From the NCBI GenBank assembly GCA_030549495.1, contig JAUIRK010000858.1, positions 652,622 to 716,621 of the forward strand: DNA of 64,000 bases, given 5' to 3'. Made by a program: the position numbers and the translations under genes. Below, piece after piece: positions 46,990-57,442 of the stretch (its first letter is position 1; every line of letters begins with the position of its first letter). Source of the DNA: Nectonema munidae (taxonomy: Eukaryota > Nematomorpha > Nectonematoida > Nectonematidae). Below the pieces are notes generated by a model, which ran no database searches, had not been told where the DNA came from, and saw only the letters and a program-made list of their open reading frames with translations.

Positions 46990-48440
46990 ACATATATATT
47001 TCAACTATGCTGAATTCAGTGGTGATGTCCAATTTTTATCAAAATCAATCAAACCTGTCAAAAACTTGATTTATATTTGACAGCTCATCTCAAAAAAGAA
47101 CTTTTTATTTAAATAATTATATAAAGTTTTTTACACATGTATACCCATTTTCAACTATGCTGAATTCAGTGGTGAAATTCATTTTTTATGAAAATCAATC
47201 AAACCTGTCAAAAAAATTGATCTAAATGTAACAGCCCATCTCAAAAAGAAACTTTTTATCTAAATAATTATATAAAGTTTTTTACACATGTATACCCATT
47301 TTCAACTATGCTGAATTCAGTGGTGATATTCATTTTTTTATGAAAATCAATCAAACCTGTCAAAAAATTTATCTAAATGTGATAGCTCATCTCAAAAAGG
47401 AACTTTTTATCTAAATAAGTATATAAAGTTTTTTACACATGTATACCCATTTTTAAATATGCTGAATTCAGTGGTGATATTCATTTTTTATGAAAATCAT
47501 TCAAACCTGTCAAAAAATTGATCTAAATGTGACAGCTCATTTCAAAAAGGAACTTTTTATCTAAATAATTATATAAAGTTTTTTACACATGTATACCCAT
47601 TTTCAACTATGCTGAATTCAGTGGTGATATTCATTTTTTTATGAAAATCAATCAAACCTGTCAAAAAATTGATCTAAATGTGATAGCTCATCTCAAAAAG
47701 GAACTTTTTATCGAAATAAGTATATAAAGTTTTTTACACATGTATACCCATTTTCAAATATACTGAATTCAGTGGTGATATTTATTTTTTATGAAAATCA
47801 ATCAAACCTGTCTAAAAATTGATCTAAATATGACAGCTCATCTCAAAAAGAAACTTTTTATCTAAATAATTATATAAAGTTTTTTCCACATTTATACCCA
47901 TTTTCAAATATGCTGAATTCAGTGGTGATATTCATTTTTTATGAAAATCAATCAAACTGTCAAAAAATTGATCTAAATGTGACAGCTCATCTCAAAAAGA
48001 AGCTTTTAATCTAAATAATTATATAATGTTTTTTATACATCCATTTTCAAGCATGCTGAATTCAGTGGTGATATTCATTTTTTTATAAAAATCATTCAAA
48101 CCTGTCAAAAAAGTGATTTACATATGACAGCTCATCTCAAAAAAGAAACCTTTTATCTAAGTAATAATATAAAAATTTATCTAAATGTGACAGCTCATCT
48201 CAAAAAGAATTAATCTAAATAATTATATAATGTTTTTTACGCATCCATTTTCAAGCATGCTGAATTCAGTATTCAACCTGTCAAAAAAGTGATTTTATAT
48301 TCCTTTTTTTTTATAAAAAATTAGTCAAACCTGACAAAATAATTTAAATATGACAGTCCATGTCAAAATTAAAATTTTTATTCTTATAAAAAGTTTTTTA
48401 TACATTTCAAGTATGTGAATTTAATGGTGATGTCATTTTT
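46990..48440. repeat. 150-bp tandem array, left arm
   Basis: The marker GCTGAATTCAGTGGTG occurs at about 47010, 47160, 47311, 47462, 47612, 47763, 47913, 48056 and 48260, a spacing of 150-151 bases until the inner, decayed units. Each unit also has AATCAAACCTGTCAAAAA and TGACAGCTCATCTC. Confidence 0.92.
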
Positions 48441-49002
48441 TATGAAATCAATAAAACCTGTCAAAAAAATCGATAATTCACTCAAAATATTTCATTCTAC
48501 AGTAACATATGTAACTCGATAGGACCTCCATCTTTTTGGCTACAAATTCGTTATCGACTTGTAGTCTCTACGTCATATTATAATTTACAGTATGTAATTT
48601 TGCTATTCATTCCATGATGATCCTTTCTTGGTAGCTCTTTTTTCATTAGAAATTTATATTCTTCAATTTGTGTTCGAAAATTTTTTTATAATGATAAAAT
48701 TACTTTTTTCCTCTCTCAAAGCATTCTGATTAAAGAATCTTCTTAATGATCTTAGACTTTTTTATCAGTATCGTGTATTTTATTATCAGGCCTGAATATT
48801 TGTCAACCAATCTTATTTCAAAGGTTTTTTTCTGATGAATCATTCGTGATGTTCATCGTTCAATTACAAAAAGTTGTCCACGTTCTTCATCTAAAAAATT
48901 ATTTCTTTGACGCAAAAGGAAAAAGATGGACAAATTCAATTTAAATTAAAAATATCTTGATAGTGACTAAATTCTTACATATTGGCATCTGTGCCATTTA
49001 CC

Positions 49003-49440
49003 AATTCGACCATGATAATTTTTATTTCTGAAATCATTTTTTGCATTTAGAGGTTTTAAATGTCTGAAAGTGTCAATCAAATTTTCGATTTACGTCTAAT
49101 GTCTACAGAAATATTTTTGAATTAAATAAAATATCTGTTTTTATGCCAAATGGAAGATGCTGGTTTCATTTTTGGACTCAGGTTTGGCATTTATGGTTTT
49201 AAAATATCTGAAAGCTTGAATCAGTTTTGCGGTTTACTTCTAGATACTGTCTTCAAAAATATTTTCAAAAAAATAAAATATCTGTTTTATACCAAATTGA
49301 CTATCCTTATTTTATTTCTGTAATGGATTTTGGATAATACGGTTAAAAAATATCTCGAAGTGGCAATTTAATTAGTAATGTATGCCTAAAAATCAGTTCT
49401 GTAATAAATTTAAAAAAAATGGCTGCATATTAGGTATGTA
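49003..49440. repeat. Internal tandem repeat of about 156 bp, nearly three units
   Basis: Degenerate units share TTTTAAATGTCTGAAAG or AAAATATCTGAAAG, then AAATAAAATATCTGTTTT and ACCAAAT. The last of these lies at about 49126-49152 and again at 49285-49302. This repeat is unlike the 150-bp arm unit. Confidence 0.65.
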
Positions 49441-49638
49441 GTAAAAATAAACTTTTTTTGTATATTTTGGCTTATAATACTTTCTACAATCATCTTGAGT
49501 ATGAAATATTTATTAAAAAAAACAAAACGTATTTTTAATCTTTTTAAAAATTTTTATGAGGGAAGGAACCAAGTTGAAAACTAATTGAAAAGAGAACATG
49601 TGATCAAAACAAATAATTAAAAAAAATGTATCTTTACT

Positions 49639-50400
49639 AGAAGAAGAAGTTTATTAATTCCAAACATGAGAACAACATAATAAACAATAGAAATATACAC
49701 ATGTATACTTTACAATGCAATAATTTTACATATTCATTAAAAAAAAAATCCTCGGAGTTTAATCATGTTTGAGGGATTACCAGAAGGCTCATATGAACCG
49801 CGAGTATGGTACACTTCAAGGAATGTAACACTTTAAAAAAATAATATACACAGAAATAAAAAAGTTACTTTTCTACAAATAGAGAAATAATGATAAAAAA
49901 TATATATACTACATTTGTAAGTTTGATTCTTTGTAGCGTATGCATATAACTATATTCTACAGCAAATGTAGCAGTTTTTGATTGTGCACTTGAAATTATT
50001 ATCTATGAAATGAATTTTAGTAAATTAATGGTACTACTTAAAGGCTTATCAAGAAGTATAAACTTGCTTAGACACGAGTTCCAAATTTTAGCAATCCTAT
50101 AGTCAAGTCCTTTTTTTGATATAGATTTGTTGAAAAAAGATATAGCAAATCTTTTCTCATTTCTCAATGAATATTCATTTAAGTTATCTGAAAAAAGAAC
50201 ATAGTTATCAAAAAGAGAAGATAAGTTATTTGTGATTAGTTGACTAAATGAAAGATCTACCATGTTCTAATGAACTAGGAAGTGGTTTAATTATATACTT
50301 CAAAAAAGATTTTGAATGAAAAAGAAGTTCCTCTTTTACAAATGAAAAATATTTAAATCTAAAGCTTATCAATTATCATCTAGGATTACAGTTAACATTT
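49639..50400 (-). pseudogene. LINE 3' fragment (end of RT ORF2 and tail)
   Basis: On the minus strand an 86-residue frame (50263-50003) contains LRNEKRFAISFFNKSISKKG and YRIAKIWNSC, typical of the C-terminal end of LINE ORF2 in this group. It is followed by a 3' region ending in AATAAACTTCTTCTTC (inverse at 49639-49655). The same tail type ends the LINE at 11495. It is a 5'-truncated insertion in the centre of the TTAA element. Confidence 0.7.
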
Positions 50401-50739
50401 AGCTAAAATGGGTAGGAAATCTGAAAATTTAGAATAGGTCAGATTTATCAAAAATGGCACAGATGCCAATATGTGAGAATTTAGTCACTATCAAGATATT
50501 TTTAATTTAAATTGAATTTGTCCATCTTTTTCCTTTTGTGTCAAAGAAGTAATTTTTTAGATGAAGAACGTTGACAACTTTTTGTAATTGAACAATCAAC
50601 ATCACGAATGACTCATCAGAAAAAAACCTTTGAAATGAGATTGGTTGACAAATATACAGACCTGAGAGGAAAATCTCCCTATACTTTCTATTAAACGTAA
50701 TTCTCTAATTCAAAAAACCGTGCCTGATCCTTTCTTTTT

Positions 50740-51730
50740 GGGATAAATAATTTTTTTGACAGTTTTGATTGATTTTTATTTAAAAAAATGAATATCACCA
50801 CTGAATTACGCATGCTTAAAAATGGGTATATATGTGTAAAAAATTTATATTATTACTTAGATAAAAAGTTTCTTTTTAAGATGAGCTGTCATATATAAAT
50901 CAATGCTTTGATAACTTTAATTGATTTTTATAAAAAAAATGAATATCACCGCTGAATTCAGCATGCTTGAAAATGGGTGTATATGTGTAAAAAACATTAT
51001 ATAATTATTTAGATAAAAAGTTTATTTTTTTGAGATGAGCTGTCATATGTAAATCAATTTTTTGACAGGTTTGATTGATTTTCATAAAAAATGAATATCA
51101 CCACTGAATTCGGTATATTTGAAAATGGGTATACATGTGCAAAAAACTTTATATACTAATTTAGATAAAAAGTTTCTTTTTGAGATGAGCTGTCACATTT
51201 AGATCAATTTTTTTGACAGGTTTGATTGATTTTCATAAAAAATGAATATCACCACTCAATTCAGCATATTTGAAAATGGGTATAAATGTGTAAAAAACTT
51301 TATAAACTTATTTAGATAAAAAGTTCCTTTTTGAGATGAGCTGTCACATTTAGATCAATTTTTTAACAGGTTTGATTGTTTTTCATAAAAAATAAATATC
51401 ACTATTGAATTCAGCATATTTGAAAATGGGTATACATGTGTAAAAAACTTTAAATACTTATTTAGATAAAAAGTTCCTTTTTGAGATGAGTTGTCACATT
51501 TAGATCAATTTTTTGACAGGTTTGATTGATTTTCATAAAAAATGAATATCACCACTGAATTCAGCATATTTGAAAATGGGTATAAATGTGTAAAAAACTT
51601 TATAAACTTATTCAGATAAAAAGTTCCTTATTGAGATGAGCTGTTAAATATAAATCAATTTTTTGACAGGTTTGATTGATTTTGATAAAAAATGGACATC
51701 ACCACTGAATTCAGCATAGTTGAAATATAT
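50740..51730. repeat. 150-bp tandem array, right arm (inverse)
   Basis: The inverse markers (CACCACTGAATTCAGCAT) lie at about 50800, 50949, 51103, 51254, 51403, 51554 and 51704, with 149-154 base spacing. Units share GGTTTGATTGATTTTCAT and GAGATGAGCTGTCA. Confidence 0.92.
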
Positions 51731-51843
51731 ATGTAACATCAAAAATATTTATAAAAACTTATTAATATCTGAGATAAATAGGGGGGCACTTTACGCCCCC
51801 AGCACTTGAGCGGACAAATTTTGCCCAGCACTAATAGGGTTAA

Positions 51844-53699
51844 TAACCGCCGGTTTTTACAAAAAATATTTGAATAACTAAACGCCGATATAAAAACTCA
51901 TCTCTGATTTTTAGAGTAAGCACTGGTTAGAGTGTCAAAAAGCTCTATTACAAATATTTACAATGCTTTTATTTCTTATATCAGTAGAAGATAATGAGAG
52001 TAAATTGAGATATGTGGTCCGAGTAGAGTTATTCTCGATTAATCAGAATCACAGAAATTTAGAAAATTGTAATCATAAATCATGCTTTTTATAAGGCGCA
52101 GCCTTCTTATTTGAAATTTTTTGTATCAAACATATGTATGCTTTATATGCATTTTTTAATTGGAAATATTATTTAATTAAAGAGAAAGTTTTAAAAAAGA
52201 AAAAGATCAATAAGAATGATGCAATATTTATGATGTTTCTTTCATGACCTAATAACATGTACATCTGGAAATACTTTGTTATAAAATCAATAATTGATTG
52301 TGAAAGTGAAAAGAAGTGGATGCTTACAGGTGACGCTCTCGGCAATCAAAAGTTCACTACATCTGGGTTCGTCAAAAAAGGGTTAAATCGATTTCGTCTC
52401 CCCAGTAGTTTTGCCAGATCATTGATGTGTATTGAAGTTATATAAAAGGTTGTTATTCACATTTTTGTGAATCAAATAAGATAGATTCACGGGTGTTTTC
52501 ATCCATAAGGCAGAATTGCAACGTTTGCGTGCAGAATGCCTTATTCCCAAATTCGTAGCATACACCAAAACCAGTCATTTCAAATTGATATAACTTTTTC
52601 ACTCACCGTTAGTAAAGTTTTTTTTCTGTGCCTCACGAAAATATTTCAGAATGTAAAACAAAGTATATTTTCTTCTCAATTTTTCCATGAAAACCTAATG
52701 ACTATGCTTTTTGTAAAATATTTAAAAATTTGTATGACTCAAACACAAAGGACAGATGAAATCATCATATTTTTATAATGTTAATAGACAAGTATATTCA
52801 TAATGAGTTTAATTTATTAGGGGCAAACTCTCCGTTAAAAAGCTAAATAAGTTTGTATATTACACTCTCCTCTGAAGTAAGGATTGATAAAAACTATAAT
52901 TTTTCACGGCTCAGCTAATTTTTTTTAAAAACATTTTTATAAAACAATATATTTTAGAAAATCGTTTTTCATATTAAAAAAATCATGGATGATATAGTAA
53001 TTTCATAGATGTAAGTTTACCAATCAAAAAATATTTTTAAAATTAATATTTTTGAATATAAAGAGTTTTTCATTCTATTGCGTCGTTATTGCATTTTCCT
53101 AATTTGCTTTTCAATAGATTTTAAAAACTATGTTATTCTGTCTCTGTAAAATATTAGGGTTTGGCTAGCTAATATTTTTTAATTGTAGTAATAAAAATGT
53201 TGTAAAAACACAAAAAATTATATAAAAAAAAATATTAACAATATTTGAAAGAAAATGTAAAATCATTACCAACTTTTCACAACAATCCTTATAACAAACG
53301 AAAACCTAAATCTCGGAATAAAGATGCTATAAATTCGAATTCTGTAAAAAAAGGTTTGCTTGTTTAAATGAAATTTGGCAAATATAATAAAGACATTTAA
53401 CCTAAAATTTTCAGTTACTGTAATCAATAAGGATAAACATTTAATTTACGCTTTAAATTACAAAGAATACATTCTGGTTCTCGAAAAAAAGTATCTTTAG
53501 GCATGTGCTGTAAAAAAACTCTGAAATATTCGTGAGCCCTTCCCGGCTGCCCTGTTCAACTATGGCTCAACTTTGGATTGACTATTATATTAAATAAACT
53601 TGAAATTAATATAAAAAATAGAATTTTTGCAAAACTATTATGAAATATTGCTTTGTGTAAATATTTATTCATAAACAATAACTTTACAACTTTAAAAAA
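51844..53699. other. AT-rich region 3' of NOG1; SINE scrap at 52490-52530
   Basis: GGGTGTTTTCATCCATAAGG then CAGAATTGCAACG at 52494 matches the inverse of the SINE family A 3' part (GGTGTTTTCATCGAGAAGGC). Otherwise no gene was recognised. The short frames at 52257-52445 and 52536-52778 have no motif. Confidence 0.45.
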
Positions 53700-53852
53700 C
53701 TATCTTCTGTCTGTTTTGCCCATCTTTCTTTTGCCTGAGAAAAGATGCTTGGGTTTTTTGTTCAATATTCTTCTATCTGTTTCGCCTTTTTTAGCAGTTG
53801 TATTGGAAACTCTTCTAAACTTCTTATGGAATTTGTCTATTCTCATTTTAGC
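53700..53852 (-). CDS. GTPBP4: Nucleolar GTP-binding protein 1, last exon
   Basis: This is the C-terminal end of NOG1, a GTPase of 60S ribosomal subunit assembly in the nucleolus. The acceptor is a T-rich tract with AAAG (53854-53853). The exon reads AKMRIDKFHKKFRR and TTAKKGETDRRIL, then KKPKHLFSGKRKMGKTDRR and stop TAG at 53702-53700. The family C-terminus is typically KKGEADR....KPKHLLSGKRKAGKKDRR, so the match is diagnostic. It starts in phase 0, which fits the preceding exon ending in CAG at 56907. The intron between them is about 3.05 kb and holds a hairpin repeat and a piggyBac relic. Confidence 0.93.
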   Translation of the reverse strand, partial: AKMRIDKFHKKFRRVSNTTAKKGETDRRILNKKPKHLFSGKRKMGKTDRR

Positions 53853-54012
53853 CTTTATAAAAGAAAAATTAATATGAAATAGAAATCCTTATAAAAACTT
53901 GGTTCAGACAGAGAGAACCATACTCATGTTACTTCCCAATTGAAAAATATTATCACCAGAAATAAGAAACTATAAATGTCTATAGTTGAAAAGGGAGAAC
54001 ATTTGTTCTTGA

Positions 54013-54276
54013 AATATATCCAGAAAAAAATACGAGAAAAATACAAAATGCAGAAGATTTATCAATTTAATTGTTCGGACACTATGATGTCCATAGTCAT
54101 AAGAAGAGGACAAAATAATGTGTCTATCGCATTAAAATTTGGGTATCTGTGCATTTGATGCGATAGACACATTATTTTGTTCTCCTCTTATGACTATGGA
54201 CATCGTAGTGTTTGAAATATTAAATTAATTAATCTCCTGCATTTGTATTGTTCTCGTATTTTTTTCCAGATATAAA
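54013..54276. repeat. Long hairpin: about 119-bp inverted arms, 25-base loop
   Basis: The left arm, 54013-54132, ends in GTGTCTATCGCAT; the right arm starts ATGCGATAGACAC at 54158 and runs to about 54276. The arms match with scattered mismatches, including the blocks GTCCATAGTCATAAGA and AAAAATACGAGAA. It lies in the last NOG1 intron. It may be a foldback MITE; no target duplication was recognised. Confidence 0.85.
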
Positions 54277-54479
54277 TGTCTACCTTATCTAAACATTTTT
54301 TTATATATATACACTTTTCTTCAAATTTTTTTCTTTATCCCAATGAAGTTCGCCTCCCTTTGATTTACAGTCGAATAACATATGAGTTAACCAAAGTTGA
54401 ACTTTTTATTATTCCATTCCCAAAAATGATGTTACGTGTTCTAGATCAAAATTTAAACCCCATACAATCTTGAAAAAAA

Positions 54480-56320
54480 CTTACATAAACCATCTTTGGG
54501 TGAAATTTCATCCATAGCTTTTTCAATAATGAAAATTTTTTAGCTTGTTTTTAATTTATTAACATAATCATTTATATTATAACAGTTTTTGTAAAAAAAA
54601 ATACAGTATTTTTATGTTCACCACATATGTAAGTTTCACATTTTTCACATCTTGAGTGAGCTTTTCTGTCTTTATCAGTGCAAAATCCACAACGAGCTCC
54701 TTTTGACATTTTCCTCTTTGATGGACCTGGCAGATTGCAAACTATATCGTTAATTGTTTGAACATTTTGAAGCAAAGAAAGAGATGTAAGTGTTCTTGGA
54801 AGGTGTTGCCTCCTCAATATTTCAACTTTAACAAGATCAAATCCAAGTTGTTCCAAAAACTGTCGTCTTCTAAACAATTTGTTCTTGTTCCATTCAATGT
54901 TAACTCCTGTCCATAGTACAAATGCATTCAAACATGAAATTTCAATCATGTTGCAAAACAGAGATTTCTGGTAGCTTTTTCTCATTTGAGGAAACATTTT
55001 TATCACGATGAAGAGTACTCAAAAGTCAAACAACTTTATACTACCAAGGTAACCTCATCTGTAAAAAAGAAAAAGCTAGAAAAACTTTTGAACAAAGAAG
55101 TTTTTTTATCATCATGCCTTTCAAATCTTTTATCAAATCCAGAACAACTCTCTAGCCTTGATTTTTCTGGTTGCAAATTGGGCTTCTTTCCAGTGTATAC
55201 TTGGAGATTCGAAGCATAGTTACTTTCACTGTCGCATAGTATACAAATTTTTATACCATATTTAGCTGGCTTCCATGGTATATATCGTCTCATTGGACAA
55301 CGACCCCTGAAAGGTAACAAATGTTCATCAATCGTTACTGTTTCACGGGACAAATACAGATATTGTAAATTACAAACCCAAGAATTCAATAAACTTCTGA
55401 TTGGAGCTAATTTATCTTTAGCTTTTCTTTCATTTCTATCTTTTTTGACCTCAAATCAAATAACTCATAATTTTAGAAATTTTTTTTAGACATCGTAGAT
55501 CTAAAAAAACCTTAGAGTGATTCACAATGGGAACGTAGAACACCAGCTAAAACAAGAATTCCAAGAATTGCTTGATGTGTTATTTTATCAATATCATTCC
55601 AAAATGAACAACTTTATATCCATAATAGTATTTATATGAGAAGCAGAAAATTTAGTAATACCTACGCGACCTTTTATAATATTTTCTGAACGATATTTAC
55701 TATGAACTTCAGGCGCAAGTAAAGATCAATATAACAAGTAGTCTTTGGAAGAAACACATTTGAAAGTTATCGACACGAAGTTCATCATCACTTGTTCCTT
55801 CAACTACATCTTCTTCAGAATCGGACGCAGTATCTAAATTTTCTTCATCGCTAACTTGTGAATTCATCTTTTCAATTGAGAGAAAAAAAAGTGAATTAAG
55901 ATATCGGTTCTAAGAGATTGTCGAGACAATTTGCAGTGAGAGAAAGTGATAGCTTCCATTCGTCATTTTTTGCGCAAGACTGCCATATAAAACAATCACA
56001 TGCAATAACTGATTCATCATAATATATAATGCAACCACACTAATGTTATATATTATCTGCTAATAAATTTTTTGTCTTATTTTTAAACTGATGATGTTTT
56101 GTTTACTTCCTACGTGAAATTTCACGCGAAAGTATTCGAAGTAACTTTTTTTTATAGCATTATTTGGTTTATTTTATAAAATACAAAATAGAAACTAATC
56201 ACATCAATTATCATTTTTGAGAGAATATTTAGCGTTATAATATCCTCTTTATTCCTTATTCATGTGTAACAAGGATTTTAAGAATGAAATGGGTGAAATA
56301 TCACCCGAAAGTCGCATGAA
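54480..56320 (-). mobile_element. piggyBac element 2, decayed, in the last NOG1 intron
   Basis: The limits are approximate, set by subterminal palindromes: gggtgaaatttcatcc at 54498-54513, gggtgaaatatcaccc at 56291-56306 and cgtgaaatttcacg at 56113-56126. It encodes a broken transposase on the minus strand. Exact TTAA boundaries were not found. Confidence 0.75.
54572..55866 (-). pseudogene. piggyBac transposase relic 2
   Basis: On the minus strand the N-terminus at 55866 reads MNSQVSDEENLDTASDSEED, an acidic start typical of the family. The frame 55389-55036 has VTIDEHLLPFRGRCPMRRY and KPAKYGIKI, the core motif. Further on, FNKR-type sequence has been lost, and after a gap LLSTLHRDKNVSS follows near 55010. 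The C-terminus, 54900-54600, has CGFCTDKDRKAHSRCEKC, a zinc-binding tail. The DNFFTS and KTK.GVD blocks are missing, so internal deletion has occurred. It is a different family from piggyBac 1, as the tail and core differ clearly. Confidence 0.82.
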
Positions 56321-56906
56321 GGATCAAAAAATAAATTTATAGGGTGGTCGTTTTCTGTATTTAGTGTTTGATTTTGGACTCTTGTGTTTTTAAAGTATAT
56401 ATTATATAATAAAATTAATTTAATTTTCAGGAAACGACATAATCTAAATAAAAATGAGTAAGAAGAAGCGATGGTGATGATTCATAAATAAGTTAGTAAA
56501 CAGATGTATTGTAATTAGAATCTTAATAGTTTTGAGGAGTAAGAACAAGGTTTGCTGCATCTCGTAAACGGCGAGAGTAGCACTGTTTTATATATATCAT
56601 TTTACGATTTCCTACACTCCCCTTCTCTCCCATTTTATTTGGTAGTCTGAAGAAGCCTTGAGGATGTTTACTATTACAAAATGATTACATTTCGTTAATA
56701 AAATAAATTTGTAGATAGAAAAATCAGATGTGACACTCATTTACCTTTAGCTCAAAAATTGCATTACTGATGAAATCGAGAAGTTATAATGAAGGATTTT
56801 TCAAAAATAGCGATAATGATAATTTCAATCATTTTCATAAGAAATTTTTCCTTTTTTAACGTCTGAAAATTATTAGAAGGTAAAGGGGTGCGTTGTTCTT
56901 GTTTAC

Positions 56907-57000
56907 CTGTTTGTAGTTCTTTCCTAGGCCGCGTTCGTCTCGAGGAACGGTTGAGCTGCTTCTGATAATTCCATCAGCGTCGCTCCTACACGCAACTGTC
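56907..57000 (-). CDS. GTPBP4: NOG1 exon, RS-like region
   Basis: The acceptor is TTTACAG (57002-57001), the donor CAG|GTAAAC at 56907/56906. One frame reads TVACRSDADGIIRSSSTVPR then DERGLGKNYKQ; the SSSTVPRDERGL piece corresponds to the Ser/Arg-rich motif SGSCSRTPRDVSGLRD of human NOG1. It ends in phase 0, matching the last exon. It needs two bases from the exon before it. The alternative frame LRVGATLMELSEAAQPFLE ends in a stop and lacks the family C-terminus, so I prefer the first. Confidence 0.8.
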
Positions 57001-57100
57001 CTGTAAACGCGTTTTCGAACGGGAACTTTTGATAACTTAAATAATGAGATATTTTAGTGTTGGGATGTGAAAGGGGCAAGGAGAAGAATGGATGAATTAC

Positions 57101-57260
57101 CGATAACTCGTTATTATCGCCTTCCTTGTATATACTCCTTTTGTAGGCCAATAAATCTTGAGCGCGCTCCTTGATGCGAGCTTTCCTTGGCAAAATGGCA
57201 TTCTTAAGTTTCTTCTTCTGGCGATGCTCCAAAAGTTTCCATTTTCGCCTCTGTCGCACT
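57101..57260 (-). CDS. GTPBP4: NOG1 exon, basic region
   Basis: The acceptor TTTTCAAG (57262-57261) precedes A|GTG. With the two bases left from the exon at 59297 the first codon becomes Lys, then VRQRRKWKLLEHRQKKKLK, then AILPRKARIKERAQDLLAY. This is the basic stretch after the acidic region in NOG1 (human IREKKKLK...PRMPRTAKKVQR). Two donors are possible. TCG|GTAATT at 57101 is stronger but gives the wrong phase for the next exon. GA|GTTATC at 57108 is weaker but restores the frame (E then TVACRS). The end given here is the stronger site. Real splicing needs transcript data. Confidence 0.85.
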
Positions 57261-57313
57261 CTTGAAAACAAAAAATCACAGTGAAAGAAGTCTTCGGTGG
57301 AAAGGATATTTAA

Positions 57314-57442
57314 CCCTTTCGTGACCAGAAAAATCAGACGATATTTATTAAAAAGCAGAAGATTCAGATACAAAACTATTTGAAAAAGCAGACGAAGGTA
57401 AAATTGTTAATGTATCATATATGATACACTGGTGACAAAAGG
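57314..57442. mobile_element. TTAA-type MITE, diverged copy (about 129 bp), in NOG1 intron
   Basis: TTAA (57310-57313) precedes CCCTTTCGTGACCAG; the right end CTGGTGACAAAAGG (to 57442) is its inverse with few changes. The right TTAA is eroded. The interior shares CAGACGATAT and AAAAGCAGACGAAG with the copy at 44968, has a palindrome ATCATATATGAT in the same place, and is of almost the same length. Confidence 0.78.

Larger units (their letters stand above)
46880..51839. mobile_element. 4960-bp TTAA-bounded element with satellite-like inverted arms
   Basis: TTAA (46876-46879) precedes CCCTATTAGTGCTGGGC, and GCCCAGCACTAATAGGG is followed by TTAA (51840-51843). The outer 28 bases are a perfect inverted pair apart from the flanks, and the inversion continues inward. 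Each arm holds a tandem array of about 150 bp (left about 9, right about 7 units), then a unique inverted segment (48787-49003 against 50453-50669). The interior contains a third tandem repeat and a LINE 3' fragment, but no transposase. The termini fit a non-autonomous piggyBac-type element of unusual size and structure. Confidence 0.85.

Noticed and set aside
46880-51839. LTR element
   Set aside because: The long end repeats are inverted, not direct, flanks are TTAA, and there is no reverse transcriptase apart from a LINE fragment.
52257-52778. Two plus-strand open frames as genes
   Set aside because: No recognisable domain, no splice context; one overlaps a SINE scrap.
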